DNA of 64,000 nucleotides from Croceibacterium_B sp963811255 (GCA_963811255.1 CAWEQI010000004.1:101268-165267); one strand, 5' to 3'; positions 24,596-33,227 are shown, numbered from the stretch's first letter. The notes: a model not told the origin generated them from the letters alone. Translations and numbers: made by a program.

Positions 24596-26017
24596 TCAGG
24601 CCGACACGGTCTCGCTGACGCCAACGCCGGTGTGGCGCCAGCCCTCGGCGTAAGCATCGCGCGCGGTCTCCGAGTAGGGGACCGGCGAGACGATCGCCTT
24701 GATCTCGACCTGCTCGTGCGGCTCGACGGTTGGCTTGCTGGTGCCGCCGTTGGGCTCGCCCCAGACCAGCGTCACGGTCTTGCCCATCTCGACGTAGGCC
24801 GGGTCGATCATCGCCAGGGTGAGCATGCGCCCTTCGTTCGAGCTGTAGCCGATCCAGGTCGAAATCCCGATCGCCTTGCCGTCGCAGCGGACCTCGTCGA
24901 ACGGGTGCATCGCATAGACCGCGCTGGGGAACTCGAAGAACTTCGCCCGGCTGCCCTTGGCGAACATCGAGCTCATCACCCGCAGCACGTCCTCGTTGTC
25001 GAGCGCGAGGGTGACCTTGGTCTTGTGCGTCTCGGTCGCCATCCGCTCGAGCGCGGCACGGCCGACGAAGTCGTGGTCGAACTTGACGATGTGGCCGTAA
25101 CCGATGTCCCACGGCGTCAGGTAATAGCCGTCGACGGTCTCGGGCACGTAGCTGCCGCCGATCGAGCACATGCCCTCGTACGACTTGCCGGAGAGCCACT
25201 CGCGATACTTGACCAGCATCGGATCGTTGCCGGTGTAGACCGCCGGCAGCGGGCTCGGCAGCCAGCCGGATTCGAGCGTGTTGGACGAATAGGCGCGGCC
25301 GCCGACCAGCTTGAGGCCCTTGTCCTTGCCTGCCTCGACCAGCGCGCCATGGATCGCGTCGTAATCGGCCCATGGCCCGAACAGCTCGTAGCCCGGCTGG
25401 CCGGCCATGCCGTGGCGCAGCGCGATCACATCCTTCCCGGCGATGTCGATATGCGCCATGTTGAAGAACTTGAGGTCCGGCGGGGTCTGACCCATCGCCT
25501 TTTCGAGGATCGCCATCGCGTTCGGGCCCTGCAGCTGGAAGCGATAGTTCTTGCGCTTGCCGTCGGTCCGCATCGCGGTGCGCTCGTCGCGCTCGACGGT
25601 GACGTCCCAGTCGCCGGTGGCGGCGTGAAATTCGACCCACTCGATCGCCGGCGCGCGACCGACCAGGCTGAATTCTTCCTCGGCGAGGTAGAACAGGATC
25701 ACGTCGCCGATCACGTAGCCGTCGGGCGTGCACGGCACGAACTGCTTGGCCTTGTTGACCTTGAAGTTCTTGAAGGTGTTGATCGCCAGCGACTCGAGCA
25801 GGGCGAAGGCGTCCTTGCCGCGCACGTACAGCTCGACCATGTGAAAGCTCTGGTTGAACAGCACCGCGGTCTCGGCCCAGGCGCGCTGCTCGTCGCGCCA
25901 GTTGGAATATTCGGCCGGCACGCCGGGATAGACGTTCGGCCCGACCTGCTGGTTGCGCAGCAACTCGACGATGTCGCCGGCCGCGTCCAGCTTCTGCTGA
26001 AGGGTTTGTTCGCTCAT
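24596..26017 (-). CDS. ligM: Tetrahydrofolate-dependent aromatic O-demethylase, LigM-like
   Basis: 473 residues, the length of LigM (vanillate/3-O-methylgallate O-demethylase) of Sphingobium. It belongs to the GcvT/aminomethyltransferase fold: an N-terminal folate-binding domain (GYVIGDVILFYLAEEEFSLVGR, YRFQLQGPNAMAILEKAMG, GQPGYELFGPWADYD) and the C-terminal barrel (GRAALERMA, GKAIGISTWIGYSSNEGRMLTLAMID). It transfers the methoxy methyl to THF, giving 5-methyl-THF and a catechol. The neighbouring metF and folD support the assignment. Close relatives include DesA (syringate), so which methoxy-aromatic is used is uncertain. No signal peptide; cytoplasmic. Confidence 0.88.
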   Translation of the reverse strand: MSEQTLQQKLDAAGDIVELLRNQQVGPNVYPGVPAEYSNWRDEQRAWAETAVLFNQSFHMVELYVRGKDAFALLESLAINTFKNFKVNKAKQFVPCTPDGYVIGDVILFYLAEEEFSLVGRAPAIEWVEFHAATGDWDVTVERDERTAMRTDGKRKNYRFQLQGPNAMAILEKAMGQTPPDLKFFNMAHIDIAGKDVIALRHGMAGQPGYELFGPWADYDAIHGALVEAGKDKGLKLVGGRAYSSNTLESGWLPSPLPAVYTGNDPMLVKYREWLSGKSYEGMCSIGGSYVPETVDGYYLTPWDIGYGHIVKFDHDFVGRAALERMATETHKTKVTLALDNEDVLRVMSSMFAKGSRAKFFEFPSAVYAMHPFDEVRCDGKAIGISTWIGYSSNEGRMLTLAMIDPAYVEMGKTVTLVWGEPNGGTSKPTVEPHEQVEIKAIVSPVPYSETARDAYAEGWRHTGVGVSETVSA

Positions 26018-26032
26018 GGGGTATTGCCTCTC

Positions 26033-26749
26033 CTAGAGGTGGGGTTGAAATTGACGGTTGATCTCCACCGGCCTTGCCAGCCAGCGGGCGATGGCGGCGT
26101 TGACCGCGTCGGGCGCTTCGAGTTGGATCATGTGCCCCGCGCCCGGAACGATCACCAGCTCCGAAGTCGGAATCGCCGCGGCGATCGCTTCGTGCTGCGC
26201 CGGCGGAGCCCAGGTATCGAGCTCACCGGTCATCACCAGCGTCGGGCAAGCGATTTGCGGCAACAGGCTCTCGGCTTCGGGCCGATTGACCAGCGCATGG
26301 ATCTGCGCGTCGAACACGGCCTGACCGGCGTCGAGATTCATCTGCCGCAGTGGTTCGTAAATTGCCGGGTCGGCGCGATTGGCCACCGCGACCATCGGCG
26401 GCAGCCATTCGTCGATCAGCTTCTCGTAACCGTGGTTCCAGCCGATCGCCTGCAGCGCCTCCCGCTTGGCCGCCTCGTTCGGCCCGAGCGAGTGCACCCC
26501 AGTCGAAACCAGCGCCAGCCGGCGTACCCGCTCGGGCGCGAGGCGATAGACTTCGAGCGCAACCCGCCCGCCCATCGAATGGCCGAACAGGTCGAACGAA
26601 TCCGGCGCCTGGTCGAGCGCGATCCGCGCCATCTGCTGCAAAGTGTCGGCGGTGCCGTAGCCGTTGACCGCGCGCGAATCCGGAAACGCCGCAAGTTGCG
26701 GCGCATAGATGCGTGCGTCGCACGCCAGCCCGGGCAGGAACAGCAGCAT
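26033..26749 (-). CDS. Alpha/beta-hydrolase
   Basis: 238-residue alpha/beta-hydrolase fold protein. The nucleophile elbow is GHSMGG, the acid is in GELDTWAPP and the His in GAGHMIQLEAPDAV. It precedes LigM by 15 bases on the same strand, so it is probably the first gene of that operon. It may hydrolyse an ester or meta-cleavage product of a methoxy-aromatic; this is inferred from context only. Confidence 0.85.
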   Translation of the reverse strand: MLLFLPGLACDARIYAPQLAAFPDSRAVNGYGTADTLQQMARIALDQAPDSFDLFGHSMGGRVALEVYRLAPERVRRLALVSTGVHSLGPNEAAKREALQAIGWNHGYEKLIDEWLPPMVAVANRADPAIYEPLRQMNLDAGQAVFDAQIHALVNRPEAESLLPQIACPTLVMTGELDTWAPPAQHEAIAAAIPTSELVIVPGAGHMIQLEAPDAVNAAIARWLARPVEINRQFQPHL

Positions 26750-26792
26750 GGCGACGAATCGCCTCTCCCGATGAATTCGCAGGTATGAAATT

Positions 26793-26808
26793 TTCGTCTA
26801 TACGAAGA
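26793..26808 (+). promoter_or_regulatory. IclR-type operator candidate
   Basis: TTTCGTCTATACGAAG contains the palindrome TTCGT-CTAT-ACGAA. It lies in the 139-base divergent gap between the hydrolase-LigM operon and metF, and matches the site at 19985 on the other strand. Sized and shaped like sites used by IclR proteins of aromatic pathways. Confidence 0.55.
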
Positions 26809-26888
26809 AACACGCTTGCGCTAGGGGCTTTTCGCGAGAGGCGGGCGGGCCTAAGAGCCGCGCCGCCGAGAGAGGAGATTCCCGCAAA

Positions 26889-27758
26889 ATGTCATACGCC
26901 GCGATCCACCCCAATTGGGAGAAGCCGCGCGAGAACATGGTCGACGGCTACTCGCTGGAAATGACCGCCAAGGAACTCGATGGCCTGCGCGAAGCCGCGC
27001 CGCTGATCCGCCCGAAGACGCAGGTGGCGATCACCTTCCTACCGGGCGAGGAAATGGAGCAGCGCGTCGCCGCCGCGGTGCTGGTGCGCGAGCTCGGATT
27101 CGAGCCGATCGTTCACCTTTCTGCGCGCCGGCTCACCTCGGAAGCCGAGCTCGACAAATACCTCGAGGACATCACCACCAAAGCCGGGGTGAAGCGCGTG
27201 TTCGTCATCGCCGGCGATCCGCCCGAGCCAGAGGGGCCGTACGAGGATTCGCTGCAAGTGATCGAATCCGGCCTGCTCGAGAAGCACGGCATCGAGATCG
27301 TCGGCATCGGCGGCCACCCGGAAGGGCATCCCAACGTCTCCAAGCCCGAGCTGTGGGTATGGATGGAAAAGAAGATCGCCGCGATCCGCTCGCACGGCAT
27401 GGTGCCGCTGGTGGTCACCCAGTTCGCCTTCGACGACGACGCGATCATCGCCTGGGTGCGCGAGATGCGCCAGCGCGGCATCGACGTGCCGGTGCGCCTC
27501 GGCGTCCCCGGCCCGGCGGGCATCAAGCGGCTGCTCGGTTTCGCCAAGCGCTGCGGCGTCGGCGCCTCGGCCAGCGTGATGAAGAAGTACGGCGTATCGA
27601 TCACCAACCTGATCGGCAGCGCCGGACCCGACAAGCTGGTCGCCGCGTTGGACAAGGGGCTGACGCCGGACCTCGGGCGCGTGCGGCTGCACTTTTATCC
27701 GTTCGGCGCGCTCAAGGCCTCGGCGGAATGGATTAACGATTACGCCGCCAAGCACTGA
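26889..27758 (+). CDS. metF: Methylenetetrahydrofolate reductase
   Basis: 289-residue FAD-binding TIM barrel. Diagnostic pieces are VFVIAGDPPEP, GIGGHPEGHP, TQFAFDDDAI and VPVRLGVPGPAG. In methionine synthesis the enzyme makes 5-methyl-THF. Next to ligM it more likely runs in reverse, oxidising the 5-methyl-THF formed by demethylation to 5,10-methylene-THF, as proposed for the SYK-6 lig operon. GAGAGGAGA lies about nine bases upstream of the ATG. Followed directly by folD. Confidence 0.9.
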   Translation: MSYAAIHPNWEKPRENMVDGYSLEMTAKELDGLREAAPLIRPKTQVAITFLPGEEMEQRVAAAVLVRELGFEPIVHLSARRLTSEAELDKYLEDITTKAGVKRVFVIAGDPPEPEGPYEDSLQVIESGLLEKHGIEIVGIGGHPEGHPNVSKPELWVWMEKKIAAIRSHGMVPLVVTQFAFDDDAIIAWVREMRQRGIDVPVRLGVPGPAGIKRLLGFAKRCGVGASASVMKKYGVSITNLIGSAGPDKLVAALDKGLTPDLGRVRLHFYPFGALKASAEWINDYAAKH

Positions 27759-27797
27759 CGCATGAGCGGCGCGCAACTCAAGCACCGGGACGGACCC

Positions 27798-28739
27798 ATG
27801 GCCGAGATCATCGACGGGCGCGCTGTCGCCAAAAAAGTCGAGGCGGAAACCAAGGCGCAGGTTGATGCGATGGTCGCGGCCGGCAAGCCGCGCCCTGGCC
27901 TCGCCGTGATCCTCGTCGGCAACGATCCGGCGAGCGAGGTCTACGTCGGGCGCAAGATCAAGAAGTGCGCCGAAGTCGGCATCGTCAGTTACGAGCACCG
28001 CATGCCGGCGGACACCAGCCAGCCCGAGCTGCTGGCGCTGATCGCCACCCTCAACGAGGACCCGGCCATCCACGGCATCCTCTGCCAGGTGCCGCTGCCC
28101 AAGCACATCGACACCAGCCTCGTGCTGCGGGCGATCGCCCCGTCGAAGGACGTCGACGGGTTCCATCCGGTCAACGTCGGGCGGCTTTCGACCGGCACCG
28201 GCGGAATCATCCCGTGCACCCCGCTCGGCGTGATGAAGCTGCTCGACACGGTGATCGACGATCTCACCGGAATGGACGTGGTGGTGATCGGCAAGTCGAA
28301 CATCGTCGGCAAGCCGATCGCGATGCTGCTGCTCGAGCGGGAGGCGACCGTCACCGTCACCCATATCGAGACCAAGGACCTGGCCGACCTGTGTCGCCAG
28401 GCCGACGTGATCATCGCCGCCGCCGGCGCGCCGCGGCTGGTCAAGGGCTATTGGGTCAAGCCCGGCGCAGTGATCATCGACGTCGGCATCAACCGCATCA
28501 AGGGCGAGGACGGCAAGACCAAACTGGTCGGGGACGTCGCCTTCGACGAAGTCCAGCACGCCCGCGCGGTCACTCCGGTGCCCGGCGGCGTCGGCCCGAT
28601 GACCATCGCCTGCCTGCTGGCCAACACGGTTCAGGCAGCCTGCGAGCAGATCGACGGCATCAGCCGCGACAGCTTCGACATCGACTGGGACGATCTGCCC
28701 GATCGCTCGATGTTCACCAGCGAGACGGCCGGAGCCTGA
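27798..28739 (+). CDS. folD: Bifunctional methylene-THF dehydrogenase/methenyl-THF cyclohydrolase
   Basis: 313 residues. FolD signatures are visible: EVYVGRKIKKCAEVGI, the catalytic YVxxKxK-like lysine (K in GRKIKK), GILCQVPLPKHID, DVDGFHPVNVGRL, VVIGKSNIVGKPIAMLL and the closing TPVPGGVGPMTIACLLANT. It continues C1 oxidation from methylene-THF to formyl-THF. ATG 27798 follows GGGACGGA; an ATG at 27762 lacks a ribosome site. The C-terminal tail (SFDIDWDDLPDRSMFTS) is longer than usual. Confidence 0.93.
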   Translation: MAEIIDGRAVAKKVEAETKAQVDAMVAAGKPRPGLAVILVGNDPASEVYVGRKIKKCAEVGIVSYEHRMPADTSQPELLALIATLNEDPAIHGILCQVPLPKHIDTSLVLRAIAPSKDVDGFHPVNVGRLSTGTGGIIPCTPLGVMKLLDTVIDDLTGMDVVVIGKSNIVGKPIAMLLLEREATVTVTHIETKDLADLCRQADVIIAAAGAPRLVKGYWVKPGAVIIDVGINRIKGEDGKTKLVGDVAFDEVQHARAVTPVPGGVGPMTIACLLANTVQAACEQIDGISRDSFDIDWDDLPDRSMFTSETAGA

Positions 28740-28742
28740 CCG

Positions 28743-29675
28743 TCAAGCCGCCGGGATCGGCGTTTCGATTTCCTGACCCATCGGGCGGATGTACACCCGC
28801 GTCACCACCGGGAACTGGCGGGCAATTTCGCGTTCGATGCTGGCGACCGTCTGCTCGACCTCGCGCGCACTGATCGTGTCGTCGAAATCGGCGCTGATGA
28901 TCGCCACGACCATGTCGGGCGCCTGGTGGACGGTCAGCACTTCCCTCACGTCCACGATTCCGCTGTGCGCCGCTGCGCAACGGCGCAGTTGCTTGACCAG
29001 CTCCGGATCGGCGGATTCGCCGATCAGCAGGCCCTTGGCCTCGGTCAGCAGGGTCACCGCCGTCAGCGCCAGCACGAGGCCGATCAGGACCGAGGCGATC
29101 CCATCGTAAAGCGGGTTGCCGGTCAGCGCCGTGAGCCCGACGCCGGCCGCCGCGAGCAGGAGACCGGCAACCGCCGCGCTGTTTTCGAGCAGCACGATCA
29201 GGTTTGGCGCATCCTTGGTGTCGCGGATCGCGCGGTAGTAGCTCTTGCTGCCGCGCTCCTTGTCAAAGTGCCTGAACGCGGCAAGGCTCGACCAGCCTTC
29301 GAGCACGATGCTGACCCCGAGCACGCCATAGGCGATCAGCACGTCGGTGTTCGGCTCGGGGTGAAGCAGATGGTTGATGCCTTCGTAAACCGACACCCCG
29401 GCGCCGAGCGAGAACACCAGGATCGCGACCACGAACGACCAGAAATAGAGCTCGCGGCCGTAGCCGAGCGGATGGCGGAGGTCGGGCGGGCGCTTCATCC
29501 GGCTGGTGCCGTAAAGCAGCAGTAGCTCGTTGGCGGAGTCGACCGTGCTGTGGATCCCCTCGGTCAGCATCGCCGCCGAGCCGGTGATCGCCGCTGCGAT
29601 GAACTTGGCCGCTGCGATGCCGACGTTTGCCGCCAGCGCGATGAGGATGACCTTCTTCGATTCGTGCCGTTCCAC
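28743..29675 (-). CDS. Cation diffusion facilitator, ZnT9-like branch
   Basis: 310-residue CDF transporter with six predicted transmembrane helices and a C-terminal cytoplasmic domain (VREVLTVHQAPDMVVAIISADF). Helix 2 has EGIHSTVDSANELLLLYG, carrying the first metal-site His/Asp. In helix 5 the usual HxxxD is replaced by ENSAAVAGLLLAA, as in the SLC30A9/ZnT9-like subgroup. It probably exports a divalent metal, but the altered site makes Zn-antiport activity uncertain. Convergent with folD. Confidence 0.85.
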   Translation of the reverse strand: MERHESKKVILIALAANVGIAAAKFIAAAITGSAAMLTEGIHSTVDSANELLLLYGTSRMKRPPDLRHPLGYGRELYFWSFVVAILVFSLGAGVSVYEGINHLLHPEPNTDVLIAYGVLGVSIVLEGWSSLAAFRHFDKERGSKSYYRAIRDTKDAPNLIVLLENSAAVAGLLLAAAGVGLTALTGNPLYDGIASVLIGLVLALTAVTLLTEAKGLLIGESADPELVKQLRRCAAAHSGIVDVREVLTVHQAPDMVVAIISADFDDTISAREVEQTVASIEREIARQFPVVTRVYIRPMGQEIETPIPAA

Positions 29676-29773
29676 GCAATGTCCCTAGCCGCCGCTCCAC
29701 GCATGGCAGAGCACCTCAGGGGTAGCAATCGCCCGCGGTTGGATTAGTTTCGCCGCAGGAGGAACCCGCCCGA

Positions 29774-31249
29774 ATGCCGCACCACCCGGACATCGACGTG
29801 GCCATCGTCGGCGCGGGCATCTCAGGTATTTCGATGGCCGCGCACCTCCAGATGATGTGCCCCGGCACCCGCTTTGCGCTGTTCGAGCGGCGGGCCGAGC
29901 TCGGCGGCACCTGGGACCTGTTCCGCTATCCCGGCGTGCGCTCGGACAGCGATATGCATTCGCTCGGCTTTCGCTTCGAGCCGTGGGTGCACGAGAAGGC
30001 AATCGCCGACGGCGAGGCAATTCTCGACTATCTCAACCGTATCGTTCGCGAGCGCGGGATCGACCGCCATATCCGCTTCGGATGCAGGGTGGTCGCCGCC
30101 GACTGGCGCGCCGGGGAAGCGCGCTGGCGCCTCACCGTCGAGGACGACGAAGGCTGGAAGGAACTGACCGCTCGGTTCCTCTATCTCGCCTCGGGCTATT
30201 ACGACTACGACGATCCGCACGATGCCCAACTGCCGGGGCTGGAGAATTTCGGCGGCGAAGTGGTCCACCCGCAGTTCTGGCCGAAGGATTTCGACTACTC
30301 GGGAAAGCAGGTGGTCGTGATCGGTTCGGGCGCGACGGCGGTCACCATCGTCCCGGCGATGGCGGAGAAGGCGGCCCACGTCACCATGCTCCAGCGCACC
30401 CCGACATGGATGGCTGCCCGGCCGAGCCGCGACGCGTTCGCCAACCGGCTGCAACGGTGGCTGCCGGGCTGGCTCGCCCACCGGCTCGTCCGGCAGAAGA
30501 ACATCCGCATGGGCCAGTTCTTCTTCAACAAGGCGCGCAATGAGCCGGAGGCGGTCGGCGCTTGGCTCACCGGGAAGCTGCGCGAAAGCCTCGGCGAGGC
30601 CTATTCGGAGGAGCACTTTCAGCCGCCGTACGGACCGTGGCAGCAGCGCCTGTGCCTGGTACCGGACGACGACTTCTTCGAGGCGATCAAGGGCGGGAAG
30701 GCCTCGATCATCACCGGACACATCGAGGCTTTCGAGAAGGGCGCTGTGCGGCTGACCGACGGTCGCCTGGTACCGGCGGACGTAGTCGTCACCGCCACCG
30801 GGCTGCGCCTGGCGCTCGGCGGCAAGATCGCCGTCTCGCTCGACGGGAGGCCGATCGACTGGACGCAGCACTGGTTCTACCGCGGCTGCATGTTCTCCAA
30901 CGTGCCGAACCTCGCGGTGGTGTTCGGCTACCTCAACGCCAGCTGGACGCTGCGCGCCGATAATAACGCGGATTACATCTGCCGAGTGCTGAATCGAATG
31001 CGGGATAAGCGCGCCGACGTGGTCGTGCCGTACCTGCCCGAGGATCATGATCTGCTCGAGGACGATATCATCATCTACTCTTCGGGCTACCTGCAGCGCG
31101 CCAGACCGCTGATGCCGAAAAGCGCGGCCTCGTTGCCCTGGCGGCTTAATCAGAATTACCTCGAGGACTGCCGCGATTTCCGCAAGCGCCCGGTGGACGA
31201 CGGCGTGCTGCGGTTCGAGAAGCGGCCCGCCGCGGCCAGGGCGGCGTGA
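29774..31249 (+). CDS. Flavin monooxygenase, Baeyer-Villiger type
   Basis: 491 residues with two dinucleotide-binding motifs, VAIVGAGISGISMA near the N-terminus and VVIGSGATAVTIV near residue 180. Between them stands FGGEVVHPQFWP, fitting the Baeyer-Villiger fingerprint FxGxxxHxxxWP. It would insert oxygen into a ketone using NADPH and FAD. GGAGGAACC lies upstream of the ATG. Its last bases overlap the GTG start of the CinA-like gene (GTGA). Confidence 0.9.
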   Translation: MPHHPDIDVAIVGAGISGISMAAHLQMMCPGTRFALFERRAELGGTWDLFRYPGVRSDSDMHSLGFRFEPWVHEKAIADGEAILDYLNRIVRERGIDRHIRFGCRVVAADWRAGEARWRLTVEDDEGWKELTARFLYLASGYYDYDDPHDAQLPGLENFGGEVVHPQFWPKDFDYSGKQVVVIGSGATAVTIVPAMAEKAAHVTMLQRTPTWMAARPSRDAFANRLQRWLPGWLAHRLVRQKNIRMGQFFFNKARNEPEAVGAWLTGKLRESLGEAYSEEHFQPPYGPWQQRLCLVPDDDFFEAIKGGKASIITGHIEAFEKGAVRLTDGRLVPADVVVTATGLRLALGGKIAVSLDGRPIDWTQHWFYRGCMFSNVPNLAVVFGYLNASWTLRADNNADYICRVLNRMRDKRADVVVPYLPEDHDLLEDDIIIYSSGYLQRARPLMPKSAASLPWRLNQNYLEDCRDFRKRPVDDGVLRFEKRPAAARAA

Positions 31250-32004
31250 CGGAGACACGCATCTGGACCGCGGCGCTGGTGGTGATCGGTGATGAGATTC
31301 TCTCCGGCCGGACGCACGACAGGAACATCGCCCAGGTGGCGAGTTGGCTGCAGGTCCAGGGCATCCGGCTGATGGAAGTGCGCGTCGTGCCCGATGTCGA
31401 GGAGCGAATTGCCGAGGCGGTCAACGCGCTGAGAACCGCGCACGATTACCTGTTCACCACCGGCGGCATCGGCCCGACGCACGACGACATTACCGTCGAT
31501 GCGGTGGCCAAGGCGCTCGGTGTGCCGGTGGTCGTGCACCCCGATGCGCGGGCAATCCTTGCGGAGTACTACGCCAGCCGCGGAGGGCTCACCGAAGCAC
31601 GCCTGCGAATGGCGCGGGTGCCGCAGGGCGCCGACCTGATCCCCAACCGCATGTCTGGCGCGCCGGGCATCAAGATCGGCAACGTTCACATGATGGCCGG
31701 CGTGCCGCACATTTGCGCGCAGATGCTCGACGCGCTGACCGGCACGCTGGAGGGCGGCGCGGCGCTGCTGAGCGAGACGATCGGCTGCTGGGTGCCCGAA
31801 AGCGAGGTCGCCGACATTCTCCGCGACGTCGAAAAGGCGCACCAGCAATGCCAGATCGGCAGCTATCCGTTTTTCCGCGACGGCAAGGTCGGCGCCAACT
31901 TCGTGATCCGCTCGACCGATGCGGCCGAGTTGGCGAGCTGCACCGACGCATTGTGTGAGGCGCTCGGCGATGCCGGGCACGATTTCACCCCGGGCGGGAT
32001 TTGA
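31246..32004 (+). CDS. CinA-like molybdopterin-binding domain protein
   Basis: 252-residue stand-alone CinA N-terminal (MoCF-biosynthesis) domain: LVVIGDEILSGRTHDRN, FTTGGIGPTHDDITVDAVAKALG, PNRMSGAPGIKIGNVHMMAGVPHICAQML. Relatives act as FAD or nicotinamide-mononucleotide phosphohydrolases. The NMN-deamidase half of long CinA is absent. The GTG start overlaps the monooxygenase stop, so coupling to an NADPH/FAD enzyme suggests cofactor repair, an inference. Confidence 0.87.
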   Translation: MTETRIWTAALVVIGDEILSGRTHDRNIAQVASWLQVQGIRLMEVRVVPDVEERIAEAVNALRTAHDYLFTTGGIGPTHDDITVDAVAKALGVPVVVHPDARAILAEYYASRGGLTEARLRMARVPQGADLIPNRMSGAPGIKIGNVHMMAGVPHICAQMLDALTGTLEGGAALLSETIGCWVPESEVADILRDVEKAHQQCQIGSYPFFRDGKVGANFVIRSTDAAELASCTDALCEALGDAGHDFTPGGI

Positions 32005-32019
32005 TGCGATCGCGGTCGC

Positions 32020-32892
32020 TTGCAGGCGGCGCTCGACGGCGTGCTCGACGCGATCGGATCGAGCGCCGCGGCCGAGTTCCGGCATGCGGTTTACTCCGAG
32101 AACGGCCAGCGCCTGCCGGTCGGCGAGGGGCTGTGGGCGACGGCCGACAAGATCGGCCCCTATTGCCACCTGTTCATTGACGAGCAGGGCGGCCAGGGCG
32201 CGTGCTTCGCCACGCTGACCGAGGGCGGCACCCGCTCGGTCATGGCGCTACGGGCGAAGGTCGCGGACGAGGAGGTGGCGGAGATCGAGGCGATCGTCGC
32301 CCGGCCGCCGCTGTTCGGCGGGGCGAGCGCATTCGGCGATGGGCCGGCTGCGCTCGATGCGAGCGGCGGCCCCGCCCCGGCCTGGCTGGCCGAAGTCGAC
32401 CCGGCGGAGCGGATGAGCCGGGCCGAGCTGCGCCGCATCGCCGACCTGTATTTCACAGGGCTCGAGCGTAACGACGGCCGCGGCGAATACCCGTTCGCCG
32501 ACGATTGCGTCCGCATCGAGAACGGCTTTCGCACGACCGGCGTCGCGCCCACTTCTACGGCCGGCAAGACGCCTTACGCTGAGGCCTTTCGGGCGCTCAC
32601 GGCGAGGCAGCAGTTCGAAAGCGGCTACTTTCGCTTCGTTGACCGCATCCGCGAGCGCCGCTTCCCGGTCGTCGACCCGACAACGGGGACGGTGTTCGCG
32701 CTCGCCTTCTTCGATCACTCGGGCACCGTGCGCGACTATCGCCTGGCCGACGGCACTCCGATTCGCTCGAACGTCGAGCGGCCATTCAGCTGGATGATCG
32801 CGGAAGCCTTTCGCATCGAAGCGGGGCTGATAACCCGCATAGAGGCGCTGATGACCGAATGCCCTTACGGCATGGGCCCAGGCTGGACTTAG
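32020..32892 (+). CDS. DUF8021-like protein, paralogue of the 4945 gene
   Basis: 290 residues from a TTG at 32020 without a clear ribosome site. An out-of-frame ATG at 32004 touches the CinA stop, so the true N-terminus is uncertain. The C-terminal half parallels the 4945 protein: YFTGLERNDGRGEYPFADDC, RIENGFRTT, RRFPVVDPTTGTVFALAFFDH, DYRLADGTPI. Likely co-transcribed with the monooxygenase and CinA-like genes. Function unknown. Confidence 0.72.
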   Translation: MQAALDGVLDAIGSSAAAEFRHAVYSENGQRLPVGEGLWATADKIGPYCHLFIDEQGGQGACFATLTEGGTRSVMALRAKVADEEVAEIEAIVARPPLFGGASAFGDGPAALDASGGPAPAWLAEVDPAERMSRAELRRIADLYFTGLERNDGRGEYPFADDCVRIENGFRTTGVAPTSTAGKTPYAEAFRALTARQQFESGYFRFVDRIRERRFPVVDPTTGTVFALAFFDHSGTVRDYRLADGTPIRSNVERPFSWMIAEAFRIEAGLITRIEALMTECPYGMGPGWT

Positions 32893-32898
32893 GACGGG

Positions 32899-33078
32899 CT
32901 AAGGTTCGGCACCCTGATTCTCGTCCTCGCGGGCGAGTTCGTCGCGCAATTCCCTGGCGCCCCGTTCCGCCCGCCCGATATCCTTGGACGAAGTCCTCGT
33001 GCGCACTACGCCCCAGATGATCAGGACGAACAGCAGGATCGGGCCGACGACGACGACGAACCACCAAAACCAGCTCAT
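32899..33078 (-). CDS. Small single-pass membrane protein (59 aa)
   Basis: A 59-residue frame opens with MSWFWWFVVVVGPILLF, continues as one transmembrane helix to about residue 25 and ends in a charged cytoplasmic tail (KDIGRAERGARELRDELARE). AGGAG stands eight bases before the ATG. The frame stops cleanly at 32899. The hydrophobic-then-amphipathic layout and ribosome site argue for a real gene. Function unknown; similar small proteins are common next to envelope genes. Confidence 0.7.
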   Translation of the reverse strand: MSWFWWFVVVVGPILLFVLIIWGVVRTRTSSKDIGRAERGARELRDELAREDENQGAEP

Positions 33079-33174
33079 AACGACGCTCCTTTGCCGAAGG
33101 AACGTTTGGTGGGGCGGTCCTTTCCCGTGAGGGTCGCGCGTTGGTCAGCAGCCCGCTGGGGGAGCCTTCCAGCC

Positions 33175-33204
33175 AAAGAAAAAGGGGAGCGAACGCCCCC
33201 CTTT
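33175..33204 (-). terminator. Rho-independent terminator
   Basis: On the minus strand, AAAGGGGGGCG and CGCTCCCCTTT form a strong hairpin with one G-T pair and a minimal TT loop, followed by TTCTTT. It lies 24 bases after the stop of the small gene at 33228 and fits as its terminator. Confidence 0.8.
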
Positions 33205-33227
33205 GTCCATTAAACCGTGTGAGCGGC

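Noticed and set aside
24572..26788. 738-codon open frame on the plus strand
   Set aside because: Exactly opposite LigM and the hydrolase, with His/Asp/Val-rich shadow composition and no ribosome site.
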